64,000 bases of DNA, from positions 806,001-870,000 of the forward strand of contig NZ_CP034692.1 of assembly GCF_004114375.1 (NCBI RefSeq), read 5' to 3'. A program made the translations under genes and the position numbers. How positions within the stretch are numbered: the first letter of the stretch is position 1; each line of letters starts with the position of its first letter. Of this stretch, positions 25,506 through 34,821 are shown one piece after another. The notes under the pieces are model-generated. The model was not told where the DNA came from. It saw nothing but the letters and a program-made list of their open reading frames with translations, and did no database searches. Source of the stretch: Halorubrum sp. BOL3-1 (GTDB taxonomy: Archaea > Halobacteriota > Halobacteria > Halobacteriales > Haloferacaceae).

Positions 25506-26486
25506 CTACCCCTCCCACTCTTCGAAGCTCCGGTAGACGCCCTTCGAGAGGTAGCGCTCGGAGGAGTCGGCGAAGACGGTGACGACCGCGTCGTGGGGGG
25601 CGTCGATCTCGCCGTCGCGGACGTCGCGGGCGACGCGCTTGGCGGCGAGCGAGTTCGCGGCCGCCGAAGAAGCGACGAGCTGGCCCTCCTCGGCCGCGAG
25701 CCGACTCATTTCCTCGTGGACGTCTCGGTCGTCGATCGCTTCGATCTCGTCGACGAGATCGGGGTCGAACAGCTCGTTGCGCTCGGTGTCGTGGGTGCCG
25801 ATCCCCTCGGTCTTGTACTCATCGTGGTCGACGTCCTCGCCGAGGAACTCGCGGTACGCGGAGCCGGCGGGTTCGACCGCGACGACGCGGGTGTCGGCGT
25901 CGCGCTCGCGGAAGTAGCGGGCGATTCCCATCAGCGTGCCGCCGGTGCCGCAGCCGGCGACGACCGCGCCGACCTCCCCATCGAGGGCGTCGTCGATCTC
26001 CGGCGCGGTCGTCTCGTAGTGCGCCTCCGCGTTGAGCGGGTTCGAGAACTGCTGGGGGACGACGGCGTCGTCGAACTCCTCGGCGATCTGGTGGGCGCGG
26101 TCGATCGCGAACCCCATCCCGTCCTCGCTGGGCGTGTTCACGACCTCGGCGTCGAGCGCGCGCATGAGCTGCTGTTTCTCCACCGAAAAGCGCTCGGGGA
26201 CGACGAAGATCGCGTTCAGGCCGAGCTGTTTCGCCGCGACCGCGATCCCGATCCCGGTGTTGCCGGCGGTCGGTTCGATCACGGTGCCGCCCTCGTCCAC
26301 GTCGCCGCGCTCCAGCATGCGTTCGAGCATGTACTTTCCGATGCGGTCCTTGATGCTCGCGCCGGGGTTGAACGACTCCAGCTTGGCGTACACCGGCACC
26401 GCGTCCGGCGCGTCGTGGACCTCGACGAGCGGCGTCTCCCCGATCGTCTCCAACACCGACGACAGGGGCTCCCGATGAGCGGTCAT
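25506..26486 (-). CDS. PLP-dependent cysteine synthase family protein
   Basis: 326 residues, fold type II PLP enzyme making cysteine from O-acetyl- (or phospho-) serine and sulfide. The Schiff-base lysine is K46 in NPGASIKDRIG. PTAGNTGIG binds substrate, and the phosphate loop is GCGTGGTLMG. The longer upstream frame is Arg-rich and non-coding in style, so I use ATG 26486. It is divergent from thrS, with 212 bases between. CysK versus CysM type cannot be decided by eye. Confidence 0.92.
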   Translation of the reverse strand: MTAHREPLSSVLETIGETPLVEVHDAPDAVPVYAKLESFNPGASIKDRIGKYMLERMLERGDVDEGGTVIEPTAGNTGIGIAVAAKQLGLNAIFVVPERFSVEKQQLMRALDAEVVNTPSEDGMGFAIDRAHQIAEEFDDAVVPQQFSNPLNAEAHYETTAPEIDDALDGEVGAVVAGCGTGGTLMGIARYFRERDADTRVVAVEPAGSAYREFLGEDVDHDEYKTEGIGTHDTERNELFDPDLVDEIEAIDDRDVHEEMSRLAAEEGQLVASSAAANSLAAKRVARDVRDGEIDAPHDAVVTVFADSSERYLSKGVYRSFEEWEG

Positions 26487-26667
26487 AGGCCGGCAAACGT
26501 TGCCGCGGGATTTGTGTGTTGCCATCGGCCCGTTCGGATCCGCGGATCCCGGGCGACGGCGCGACTTGCCGGTATCGAACCGCGCGGAGCGCGGGATCGG
26601 ACCGGGTTCGCGCCGCGACCCGGCGTCGCGACTGCGAACGTGCGAACCCGCGCCGCGGATCGAACAC

Positions 26668-26676
26668 ACTTATGCC
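26668..26676 (+). promoter_or_regulatory. TATA-like element of thrS
   Basis: ACTTATGCC sits about 27 bases before the thrS ATG at 26699, a spacing typical of leaderless haloarchaeal transcripts. Confidence 0.45.
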
Positions 26677-26698
26677 GGTCGTCCGGCTCCGACACAGT

Positions 26699-28660
26699 AT
26701 GAGCGAGACCGATGCGGAGGCCGACGACGAGGCCGAGGTGACGGTCGTCCTGCCGGACGGATCAGAGCTGACCGTTCCGGCGGGGTCGACAGTCGAGGAT
26801 GTCGCCTTCGAGATCGGCCCCGGGCTCGGTCGCGACACCGTCGCGGGGAAGATCGACGGCGAACTCGTCGAGAAGCACGCCGAGGTCCGCGACGGCGCGC
26901 GGATCGAGATAGTCACCGACCAGTCCGACGAGTACCTCACGGTGTTGCGCCACTCCGCGGCCCACGTGTTCGCGCAGGCGCTCCAGCGGCTCCACCCGGA
27001 GGCGACGCTGACGATCGGCCCGCCGACCGACGACGGGTTCTACTACGACGTCACCGACGTCGACATCGACGAGGACGATCTGGCCGAGGTCGAAGCCGAG
27101 ATGGACGAGATCATCGCGGCCGACTACGACATCGAACGCGAGGTCCGGTCCCGCGAGGAGGCGACGGAGATCTACGCCGACAACGAGTACAAGCGACAGA
27201 TCCTAGACGAGGAGGCCGACGACGAGGAGGTCACCTTCTACGTCCAGGACGGCTGGCGGGACCTCTGTCGGGGACCGCACGCCGAGTCGACGGGTGAGAT
27301 CGGCGCCGCGACCCTTCTGGAGGTGTCGGCCGCCTACTGGCGCGGCGACGAGGAGAACGACTCGCTGACGCGCGTGTACGGCACCGCGTTCGCGACCGAG
27401 TCTGACCTGGACGAGTACCTCGAGCTGCGCGAGCAGGCCCAGGAGCGCGACCACCGGAAGATCGGCCAGGAGATGAACCTGTTTTCGATCCCGACGGTGA
27501 CCGGTCCCGGGCTCCCGCTGTATCACCCGCCGGGGAAGACGGTGCTCCGCGAGCTGTCGAACTTCGCGAACGAACTCAACCGCGACCACGGCTACGAGGA
27601 GGTCGAGACGCCGCACGTGTTCCGGACGGAGCTGTGGAAGCAGTCGGGCCACTACGAGAACTACAAAGACGACATGTTCCTCCTCGACGTCAACGACGAG
27701 GAGTACGGCCTGAAGCCGATGAACTGTCCGGGCCACGCGACCATCTTCGACCAGCAGTCGTGGTCGTACCGCGACCTCCCCAAGCGCTACTTCGAGAACG
27801 GGAAGGTGTACCGGAAAGAGCAGCGGGGAGAGCTGTCGGGCCTCTCGCGCGTCTGGTCGTTCACCATCGACGACGGTCACCTGTTCGTCCGCCCCGACCA
27901 GATCCGCCAGGAGATCGAATCGGTGATCGAGATGATCTTCGAGGTCGTCGAGACGCTCGATCTGGAGGTCGAGGTCGCGCTCGCCACCCGCCCCGACAAG
28001 TCGGTCGGGAGCGACGAGATCTGGGAGTCCGCCGAGGAGCAGCTCCGCGACGTGCTCGACTCGGGCGGCTACGACTACGACGTCGAGCCGGGCGACGGCG
28101 CCTTCTACGGCCCGAAGATCGACTTCGGCTTCGAGGACGCGCTGGGCCGGGTCTGGGACGGCCCGACGGTCCAGCTCGACTTCAACATGCCCGAGCGGTT
28201 CGACCTGAGCTACACGGGCGAGGACAACGAGGACCACGAGCCGGTGATGATCCACCGCGCGCTGTACGGCAGCTACGAGCGCTTCTTCATGGTCCTGATC
28301 GAGCACTTCGACGGCAACTTCCCGCTGTGGCTCGCGCCCGAGCAGGTCCGGATCCTCCCCGTCTCCGACGAGACGCTCGGCTACGCTCACCGCGTGAAGA
28401 ACGCCCTCGAAGACGAGGGGTTCCGCGTCGAGGTCGAGGACCGCGACTGGACGGTCGGCCGCAAGATCCGCGCGGGCCACGACGACCGGCTCCCGTACAT
28501 GGTGATCGTCGGCGACGACGAGCGGGAGGCGGGCACCGTCTCGGTCCGCGACCGCTTCGAGAACCAGCGCGGCGACGTCGACCTCGACGCGTTCGTCGAC
28601 CACCTCGTCGACGAACGCGACGCGAAGCGGACGGAGCCGGACTTCGTCGACGCCGAGTGA
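26699..28660 (+). CDS. thrS: threonyl-tRNA synthetase
   Basis: 653 residues, class II synthetase charging tRNA-Thr. Bacterial-type layout: TGS domain (about 15-75), SAD editing domain ([11 protein letters not shown] with [13 protein letters not shown], later RGPHAEST), catalytic core with motif 2 near [12 protein letters not shown] and the zinc-site stretch [11 protein letters not shown], then the anticodon domain ([16 protein letters not shown]). Many archaea have a different N-terminal editing domain; the bacterial type is known in haloarchaea. The TATA box and compact spacing support ATG 26699. Confidence 0.96.
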   Translation: MSETDAEADDEAEVTVVLPDGSELTVPAGSTVEDVAFEIGPGLGRDTVAGKIDGELVEKHAEVRDGARIEIVTDQSDEYLTVLRHSAAHVFAQALQRLHPEATLTIGPPTDDGFYYDVTDVDIDEDDLAEVEAEMDEIIAADYDIEREVRSREEATEIYADNEYKRQILDEEADDEEVTFYVQDGWRDLCRGPHAESTGEIGAATLLEVSAAYWRGDEENDSLTRVYGTAFATESDLDEYLELREQAQERDHRKIGQEMNLFSIPTVTGPGLPLYHPPGKTVLRELSNFANELNRDHGYEEVETPHVFRTELWKQSGHYENYKDDMFLLDVNDEEYGLKPMNCPGHATIFDQQSWSYRDLPKRYFENGKVYRKEQRGELSGLSRVWSFTIDDGHLFVRPDQIRQEIESVIEMIFEVVETLDLEVEVALATRPDKSVGSDEIWESAEEQLRDVLDSGGYDYDVEPGDGAFYGPKIDFGFEDALGRVWDGPTVQLDFNMPERFDLSYTGEDNEDHEPVMIHRALYGSYERFFMVLIEHFDGNFPLWLAPEQVRILPVSDETLGYAHRVKNALEDEGFRVEVEDRDWTVGRKIRAGHDDRLPYMVIVGDDEREAGTVSVRDRFENQRGDVDLDAFVDHLVDERDAKRTEPDFVDAE

Positions 28661-28710
28661 ACCGCGCTCTCGTCGACGAGTGAGATCACCCTCCCCCCCG
28701 CCGGATCGGC

Positions 28711-30237
28711 TCACTCCGCGGCGAACTCCACGTCTTCGAACTCGAACCGGGCGCCGCCGTCTCGACCGTCCGTCACCGACACCGTCCAGCCGTGCGCGGC
28801 CGCGATCTCCGCGACGATGCTCAGCCCGAAGCCGCTACCGTCGTCGCTCGTCGTGAATCCGGTCTCGAACACCTCTTCGCGCTGCGCCTCGGGGATCCCG
28901 GGCCCGTCGTCCTCGACGGTGAAGCCCGCGGCGTCGGGAAGCGACTCCAGCCGGACGGTCACGTCCGTCCCCCCGTGGTCGACCGCGTTGCGGAACAGGT
29001 TCTCGAGGAGCTGTCGTAACCGCGACCCGTCCGCGCGGATCTCGCCCCGGCCGAGTTCGACCGACAGCTCGGCGTCGGCCGTCTGAGCGGTCGCCCACGC
29101 GTCCTGAGCGGTCTCAACGAGGTCGATGTCGACGAACTCCTCGACCTGAACGCCGTCTCGGGCCAGCGTCAGCAGGTCGTCGATCAGCGTCTCCATGCGC
29201 GAGAGCGATCGCTCGATCGGGGGGACCCGCTCGCTGTCGGACTCGGCGGCGAGCAGGTCGAGATGCCCCATTGCCGTGTTCAGTGGATTCCGGAGGTCGT
29301 GGCTCACGACGCTCGCGAACTCGTCGAGCCGGTCGCGCTCGCGTTCGAGCCGCGTCGCCGCGTGCTGTCGCTCCAGCTCGTAGCTCACCCACCGCGTCAG
29401 CAGCTCGACGAACGTCCGCTGGGTATCGGTGAACGGCTCGCCGTGGGGGGTCGTGGCGGCGAAACAGAGGGTCCCGTACCGCTCGCTGTCGACCTCGACT
29501 CTCCCGCCGATGTACGTCTCCAGCCCGAACGTCTCATAGGCCGGATCGTCGACCCAGCCCTCTTCAGACGCGTCGACGACGGTCAGCAGTCGGTCGCGCT
29601 CGATGGTCCGCTTGCAGTAAGCCTCGTCGAGCGGACAGGTCTCTCCCGGTTGTAACAGTGGGTGGTCGGCGTGCGACACCTCGACGTGCTGGGTTCCGTT
29701 CTCGATCCGCGTGAGGAATCCGTTCGGGACGTCGAGATACTCGCAGCCGAGCGTCAGGATCGCTTCGACCTTCCCCTCGAAGGTGCGATCGTTGTCCGAC
29801 GAGACCGCGTAGAGTCGCTGGATAGCGTGGAGACTCTCCCGTTGTCGCTTCTCTAAGTCCCGCCGCTCGGTGATGTCTCGGAGGTAGACGGAGAGGCCGT
29901 CCGCGGACGGAAACGCGCGCGCCTCGAACCACGTGTCCAGCGGTTCGTAGTACGAGTCGAACGAAACGGACTCCTGAGTGTCCATGGCGCGGTGATACTC
30001 GTCGTAGAACTGCGTCTCTTCGGACCCGGGAACCGTGTCCCACAGGTGACACCCTTCGAGTGCCCCCTCCGGCCCGACCGCGTCGTCGCTCATGGCGGTC
30101 CCGAGGACCCGGCTCGCTTCCTCGTTCGCGTACGTGACCCGCCAGTCCGCGTCGAGCGCGAAGAATCCGTCCGCCATCCGGTCGAGGACGGTCTCTAGGT
30201 CCTGATCCGACACCGGTCTGTGCGGGGGGCCGGACAT
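28711..30237 (-). CDS. PAS-GAF sensor histidine kinase (cytosolic)
   Basis: 508 residues without membrane helices. PAS domain about 15-115 (RMADGFFALDADWRVTYANE), GAF domain about 145-290 (with CPLDEAYCKRTIE), HisKA with phospho-acceptor H313 in VVSHDLRNPLN, then HATPase with NLFRNAVDHGG (N-box), DDGPGIP and GSGFGLSIV. The input is probably a soluble signal sensed by PAS/GAF. No response regulator gene is adjacent, so it is an orphan kinase. Start at ATG 30237; upstream frame is not conserved-looking. Confidence 0.93.
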   Translation of the reverse strand: MSGPPHRPVSDQDLETVLDRMADGFFALDADWRVTYANEEASRVLGTAMSDDAVGPEGALEGCHLWDTVPGSEETQFYDEYHRAMDTQESVSFDSYYEPLDTWFEARAFPSADGLSVYLRDITERRDLEKRQRESLHAIQRLYAVSSDNDRTFEGKVEAILTLGCEYLDVPNGFLTRIENGTQHVEVSHADHPLLQPGETCPLDEAYCKRTIERDRLLTVVDASEEGWVDDPAYETFGLETYIGGRVEVDSERYGTLCFAATTPHGEPFTDTQRTFVELLTRWVSYELERQHAATRLERERDRLDEFASVVSHDLRNPLNTAMGHLDLLAAESDSERVPPIERSLSRMETLIDDLLTLARDGVQVEEFVDIDLVETAQDAWATAQTADAELSVELGRGEIRADGSRLRQLLENLFRNAVDHGGTDVTVRLESLPDAAGFTVEDDGPGIPEAQREEVFETGFTTSDDGSGFGLSIVAEIAAAHGWTVSVTDGRDGGARFEFEDVEFAAE

Positions 30238-30384
30238 ACGACCGAGTACGCGACAGGGCGATTTAATTGCCGGGGATCGCCTCGTCGACGGCCTCACCGC
30301 GAGAGCGCGAAACCCCCGACTGTGCTCGGCTCCACAGCGGATCCGTGACGGATCGCCGGAGGCGATCACCCCGGTTTTCGTCGG

Positions 30385-30393
30385 CTTTTTTTA
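30385..30393 (+). promoter_or_regulatory. T-rich TATA-like promoter of the aminotransferase gene
   Basis: CTTTTTTTA lies 25-33 bases before the ATG at 30417, in the correct window for an archaeal TATA box with a leaderless start. Confidence 0.4.
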
Positions 30394-30416
30394 CCTCGCT
30401 CGTCGGATCCCGACAC

Positions 30417-31589
30417 ATGTCGAACTCGCACACCGTACTCGGCACCGACGGGCGGCCGCCCGACGTCGGAGAGCTGACGCCGCCGGACCGCACGCTGATG
30501 GGTCCCGGACCGAGCGACGTCCACCCGCGCGTACTCAAGGCGATGAGCACCCCGCTCGTCGGCCACCTCGACCCCTCGTTCGTCGAGATCATGGACGAGG
30601 TCCAGGAGCTGCTCCGGTACACGTTCCGGACGGACAACAAGTGGACCATCCCCGTTTCCGGTACCGGCTCCGCGTCGATGGAGGCCGCCGTCGGCAACCT
30701 CGTCGAACCGGGCGACACCATGCTCGTTCCGACGAACGGCTACTTCGGCGGGCGGATGAAGTCGATGGCCGAGCGGGCCGGCGGCGAGGTCGTCGAGGTG
30801 GCGGCGCCGTGGGGAGAACCCCTCGACCCCGTCGACGTCGAGCGCGCGTTCGACGACCACCAGCCGGACGTGTTCGGGTTCGTCCACGCGGAGACCTCGA
30901 CTGGCGTCCGCCAGCCGAACGTCTCCGAGCTGACCGACATCGCACACGATCACGACGCGCTCGTGATCGCGGACTGCGTCACCTCGCTCGGCGGCGTCGA
31001 GCTGCGCGTCGACGAGTGGGGCGTCGACGTCGCCTACTCCGGCCCGCAGAAGTGCCTTTCGTGTCCACCGGGCGCGAGCCCGCTCACGCTCAACGACCGC
31101 GCGATGGACAAGGTGCTCGACCGCGACGAGCGCCCCCGGTCGTGGTACCTCGACCTCTCCCTGCTGGAGGAGTACTGGGGCGACGACCGCTCGTACCACC
31201 ACACCGCGCCGATCACGAACGTGTACGCGTTGCGTGAGGCGCTCCGCCTCGTGGCAGAGGAGGGGATCGAAGCACGGTGGGACCGCCACCGCGAGGTCGC
31301 CGGCGAGCTGAAGGCCGGCCTGCGGGATCTCGGGCTGGAGATGAACGCCGCCGAGGAGTACTGGCTCCCGAGCCTGAACGCCGTGCGCGTCCCCGACGGC
31401 GTCGACGACGGCGCCGTCATCGAGTATCTGCTCGACGAGTACGACCTCGAGATCGCGTCCGGTCTCGGTGACCTGGAGGGCGACATCTGGCGGATCGGCT
31501 GTATGGGCCACTCCGCGCGCCGGAAGAACGTCGAGTACGTCATCGCGGCGCTGGAAGACGCGCTGGCGCGACAGGGGTACGAGGCGTAG
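30417..31589 (+). CDS. alanine--glyoxylate / serine--pyruvate type aminotransferase
   Basis: 390 residues, class V PLP aminotransferase. GPGPSDVHPRVL is the family start, SGTGSASMEA binds PLP phosphate, D186 (VIADCVTSLGG) pairs with the PLP nitrogen, and K212 in YSGPQKCLSCPPG forms the Schiff base. The C-terminal IWRIGCMGHSARRKNV is also typical. It probably transfers amino groups between Ala or Ser and glyoxylate. It stands alone with its own promoter. Confidence 0.92.
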   Translation: MSNSHTVLGTDGRPPDVGELTPPDRTLMGPGPSDVHPRVLKAMSTPLVGHLDPSFVEIMDEVQELLRYTFRTDNKWTIPVSGTGSASMEAAVGNLVEPGDTMLVPTNGYFGGRMKSMAERAGGEVVEVAAPWGEPLDPVDVERAFDDHQPDVFGFVHAETSTGVRQPNVSELTDIAHDHDALVIADCVTSLGGVELRVDEWGVDVAYSGPQKCLSCPPGASPLTLNDRAMDKVLDRDERPRSWYLDLSLLEEYWGDDRSYHHTAPITNVYALREALRLVAEEGIEARWDRHREVAGELKAGLRDLGLEMNAAEEYWLPSLNAVRVPDGVDDGAVIEYLLDEYDLEIASGLGDLEGDIWRIGCMGHSARRKNVEYVIAALEDALARQGYEA

Positions 31590-31619
31590 TCGCGGTCGAC
31601 GACCGCGCGGGGATCGCTC

Positions 31620-31751
31620 CCCGGTGACGGGAGCCTCCCGGTTCCGGCCGACGAGGTACGAACCGTACAGCAGCACGCCGACTCCGAGGGGGGACCCGGA
31701 ACCCGCCTCGCCGTACGGTTCGAGTATCGCGAGTCCGATAATCCGGTCAGC
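31620..31751 (-). pseudogene. possible remnant of a small membrane protein
   Basis: After the TGA of the MFS gene the same frame continues with coherent residues (IIGLAILEPYG, then LGVGVLLYGSYLVGRNR) before decaying. The LLYGSYLVGRNR end resembles small haloarchaeal membrane proteins I have seen, but there is no start and no clear stop before the aminotransferase. Only a fragment, if real. Confidence 0.25.
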
Positions 31752-31754
31752 CGT

Positions 31755-33038
31755 TCACCACGCCGTCAGCGCCGCGCGCCCGTGGTCGTTCGCGAGGATC
31801 GCGAGGAACGCGAGGACGCCGGTGACCGCGAACGCGCCGCCGACGTAGAACACCGAGGCCATACTCACCTCGACCATCAGCCAGCCGGCGATCAGCGGTC
31901 CCGCCACCGAGCCCGGCCGCCACACGAGTTCGCGGATGCCGAAGCTGGCGGCGACGCCGCCGTCGTCGGTCCCCTCGTCCGCGAACAGCGCCATGCTCGC
32001 CGGCTCGCGGAAGGAGTCGGCGACGCCGAGAAGCCCTGAAAGCGCCACCAGCGGCAGATACGCCGGCGGTAGCCCGCCGAGGACCGGAACCGCTACGTCG
32101 GTTCCCAGGGCCGTTCCGACGGCCGGAGCGAACGGGATCAGGACCGCGATCATCCCGTACGCGCCGCCGCCGGCGAAGACGAACAGCGACCGGCCGTAGG
32201 CGTCCGAGAGCCGGCCGGTGAACAGCTGTCCGACCATGTTGGTCGCCTTCTCGGCGGTGACCGTCACCGCGACCGCGGTCGCGCCGACCGCGAGCCCGCC
32301 CGCGGCCATCTCCGTCCCGGCGTAGATCGGGATCCACGTCCGCACCATCGTCACCGCGAACGCGTACTGCGCGCGGAACGTCGTCATCGTGAGTATCCTG
32401 CGGTTCACCGCCAGATCGCTGAACGGGAACCCCTCGATCCGCGTCGGGTCCGCGTCGAGCATTCCCCACGTGACGAGCCACGCTACCACCATCAGCGCCG
32501 TGATGAGCGTGAACACCGGCCCGAAGCCGACGGCGTCGTAGATTGCCCCCGCGCCGAGCGAACCGAGGATCGAGGCCCCGAAGGAGGCGGCGTTCGCCTT
32601 CCCGATCTTGTCGGCGCGGGTTCCGACCTCAGCGATCTGCCCGACCAGCGACAGCGTCATCAGCCCCGCGCCGGTGACGACCAGCCCCTGTAGCGCGCGG
32701 ACGAGGATGAACGAGCCGGAGGAGTCGACGAACGGGAACAGCGCGTACACCGCCGCGCCGACGCCGAGGACGCCGAGCAGCACGACCCGCTTGTCGAAGC
32801 GGTCCCCCGCCCACGCGAGCGGGATCACGGCGACGGTCTGCGCGAGCGTGAAGCCGGTGGTGTACATCCCGATGATGAACCCGGCCGAGATGGTGACGCC
32901 GAGGACCGTCGTTGCCTGCGGGTCAAGCGTGTTGATGTACGTCGGCAGCAGGGTGATGAGGGTGATGAACCCGAACCCCTCCGCGAAGCGAGTGAGATAG
33001 AGGGCCCAGAACTGCGTGGGGCGGTCGGCGTTGCTCAC
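31755..33038 (-). CDS. MFS transporter
   Basis: 427 residues with about 12 membrane helices. It starts MSNADRPTQFWALYLTRF and has LAWAGDRFDKRVVLLGV in the 2-3 loop (major-facilitator motif) and a repeat of it, FTGRLSDAYGRSLFV, in the second half. The long central loop around residue 200-215 is cytosolic. Substrate unknown; a drug or small-metabolite exporter is a guess. Not closely similar to the other MFS protein at 16663-18051. Confidence 0.88.
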   Translation of the reverse strand: MSNADRPTQFWALYLTRFAEGFGFITLITLLPTYINTLDPQATTVLGVTISAGFIIGMYTTGFTLAQTVAVIPLAWAGDRFDKRVVLLGVLGVGAAVYALFPFVDSSGSFILVRALQGLVVTGAGLMTLSLVGQIAEVGTRADKIGKANAASFGASILGSLGAGAIYDAVGFGPVFTLITALMVVAWLVTWGMLDADPTRIEGFPFSDLAVNRRILTMTTFRAQYAFAVTMVRTWIPIYAGTEMAAGGLAVGATAVAVTVTAEKATNMVGQLFTGRLSDAYGRSLFVFAGGGAYGMIAVLIPFAPAVGTALGTDVAVPVLGGLPPAYLPLVALSGLLGVADSFREPASMALFADEGTDDGGVAASFGIRELVWRPGSVAGPLIAGWLMVEVSMASVFYVGGAFAVTGVLAFLAILANDHGRAALTAW

Positions 33039-33137
33039 ACCGAGTTGCGGTCGGACGATTCAATAGGAGTTACGATTCGAAAGGGATAGCCTGGCGTCGG
33101 CCGAAGCCATTTGTGTTCGCCCGGTCCCGTCCGGTCC

Positions 33138-33810
33138 ATGGGAGACGACGCCTGCGACCGAGCGTTCTGTTCGGAGTGCGACCTCCGCAAGCCGGGCGAG
33201 TGCGTCTCCGGCTCCTCGCTGGACGACCGGGCGAGCGTCTACTGGTGGATACAAACCGCGTCGTGGAAGCAGGAAGCCCCGAGTCTTGACCTCGGGGCAG
33301 GTCCGCGTGCTGCTGAAAACCGTCCGGCTCGCCGATCCCGAGGTGACCGTCCACTACGCTGCGACGGTCCAAGAGGAGGTGGGGCTTCGGGGCGCGGCCG
33401 CCCTGGGCGTGGACATCGACCCGGACCTCGTCGTCGCGCTCGACGGGACGCTCGAACAGTCGTACCCCGGCGTCGGCCCGTCGGACGCGATCACGACGCT
33501 CGGCAACGGCGTCGGGATCAAGCGGAAGGACGCGAGCGTCATCCCGACGCCCGGCGTCGTGGAACGGTTCGAGCCCGTCGCGAACGCTCGTGACACCGCG
33601 TTCCAGCGCGAGGTGTCTTGGAACATCGGGAGCGACACTGCCGCCATTCAGAACGCCGGGGGAGCGCGGCCCGTCGGCGCGCTTTCGATACCCGTCCGCT
33701 ATCACCACTCTGCCGTCGAGACGGCCGACGTGCGCGACATCGAGGCCGCCGTCGGTCTGCTTACGGTATTCGTCTATACCGAGGACGGTGCGGACTACGC
33801 GTCAAACTGA
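33138..33810 (+). pseudogene. M42 metallopeptidase remnant with tnpB footprint
   Basis: From 33138 a short Cys-rich start leads into SGSSLDDRASVY, the M42 metal-site motif. This is cut at about 33243 by a tnpB scrap and resumes in another frame at about 33300 with VHYAATVQEEVGLRGAA (catalytic Glu pair), ALDGT, and SIPVRYHHSAVE to the stop at 33810. M42 aminopeptidases are about 350 residues; roughly the N-terminal half is lost. The gene is very likely inactive. Confidence 0.8.
33245..33298 (+). mobile_element. IS200/IS605 (IS1341-type) right-end scar with tnpB tail
   Basis: Reading from 33245, the codons give VDTNRVVEAGSPES and stop (33287-33289), which I recognise as the C-terminal tail of haloarchaeal TnpB. 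The stop lies in the loop of a perfect 8-bp hairpin, GCCCCGAG (33276-33283) and CTCGGGGC (33291-33298), typical of the right end of this IS family. The left end and the rest of tnpB are gone. Confidence 0.7.
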
Positions 33811-33916
33811 CTGGGCGGGGTACAGTCGGAATAGTCAGACCCGGTTTTATCGGGGATCTCAGCGGTTGATAGTTTTTCGGCTCGATCGGTTAGTACAAGC
33901 AGAGCAACGACCGATC
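33811..33916. other. AT-rich intergenic stretch
   Basis: No gene. The stretch includes GGTTTTATCGGGG and TAGTTTTTCGGCTCG; the latter may be a transcription end for the peptidase remnant or a promoter for nothing visible now. It leads directly into repeat copy B. Confidence 0.35.
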
Positions 33917-34224
33917 TGCGGTGCTGTGGCGCGCGCCTCCGGGCGGTCGCCTCTGGCGACCGCGAGGAGCACCGTGCGAGGGAGTCGGTGGTCCGGAGCG
34001 AAGCGACGGACCACCGACAAGGCTGGGAGAGGTGAGAGGTGCGGTGCTGTGCGGGGCGGGAGTTGAAGGGGCAGTCGCCGGCGCTGCGCGCCGGCTGGCA
34101 GAGAATCTTCGATTCTCGCTGCCGCGAGGCGGAGAGAGGCGACGTAAGCACCGCAGCGAAGGTGCGATAGCGACTGAGCGAGGAGCACAGCGAGCGTCTC
34201 TCCGCCTCGCGGCTGGGGCTTCGA
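33917..34224 (-). repeat. dispersed hairpin-rich element, copy B
   Basis: About 308 bp, minus orientation. Reading the minus strand it has GAAGCCCCAGCCGCGAGG, an outer stem with 17-base arms (34121-34137 and 34197-34213), a small hairpin GAGAATCTTCGATTCTC (34101-34117), GCCCCTTCAACTCCCGCCCC, a stem near 33983-34017 (GTCGGTGGTCCG with its complement), and the terminal GGCGCGCGCCAC. The region 34225-34536 beyond it holds no gene. Confidence 0.85.
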
Positions 34225-34417
34225 GAGTGTCACCGCGTCAGAAACAACTTCATTTTACTACCTTCCTATCCCCGGAATAACCGTTTTATAAATACGCTTG
34301 AACGAGCGCCTGCTTCAGTCGTAAATGTACGAAAATTAGGTCCCACAGAGTCATAGATCCGCACCTCCTAACTGATAGACCTATCAGTAAACGTTAAAAA
34401 AGCGCATTTATCAGGAG

Positions 34418-34495
34418 CGGGCCGGACGCGATTTGTAACACACGGTCACTCGCTCCGCTCGCGCTGCGTGTTCCCTGCGTTCAAATCGTGCCTGC
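34418..34495 (-). repeat. degenerate tRNA-Lys tail: direct and inverted copies
   Basis: Plus-strand 34418-34441 (CGGGCCGGACGCGATTTG, then TAACAC) repeats the tRNA-Lys 3' tail at 34537-34559 with one mismatch and one extra base in the T-loop, offset 119. An inverted copy, GTTCAAATCGTGCC, lies at 34479-34492. The layout repeats that behind tRNA-Arg. Confidence 0.75.
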
Positions 34496-34536
34496 CGGTT
34501 CGTTCGACGGTTCGCGTCGCTCACCGTTTCACTGTA

Positions 34537-34610
34537 CGGGCCGGGCGCGATTTGAACACGCGACCGACGGATTAAGAGTCCGTCGCTCTCCCTAACTGAG
34601 CTACCGGCCC
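34537..34610 (-). tRNA. tRNA-Lys (anticodon CUU)
   Basis: 74 nt on the minus strand with discriminator G. Acceptor GGGCCGG/CCGGCCC, D-arm GCTCAGTTAGGGAGAGC, anticodon stem ACGGA/TCCGT with loop CTCTTAA giving CUU (Lys, AAG), and T-arm CGCGT-GTTCAAATC-GCG. No CCA encoded and no intron. On the minus strand CCTTTTACCG (34633-34642) about 25-30 bases upstream is a likely promoter. Confidence 0.95.
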
Positions 34611-34790
34611 TCGTACTATGATACCGGAGTCACGGTAAAAGGCCTTTTCATTCGACCCCGTCAGTGTCCCCGCGTCGTCGCTCGAATCGCACCAGCGCGA
34701 CGGGAGCGACTCGGTCCAGCAGAGGGCAACCGGCTCGAAACCGACGGACACCGCGACCCCTTCGGCGCATCGCGGCGGCGAGAGCGTACT

Positions 34791-34799
34791 CGTTAAGTG
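34791..34799 (+). promoter_or_regulatory. TATA-like element of the DHH gene
   Basis: CGTTAAGTG lies 23-31 bases before the ATG at 34822. It is followed by GC-rich sequence and ATTTA directly at the start, consistent with a leaderless transcript. Confidence 0.4.
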
Positions 34800-34821
34800 T
34801 CGTGCCGCGGAAATCCATTTA

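Noticed and set aside
33138-33290. Intact small zinc-finger gene from ATG 33138
   Set aside because: Its later part is the M42 motif SLDDRAS followed by the tnpB scrap in a wrong frame, so it is better read as part of the broken peptidase.
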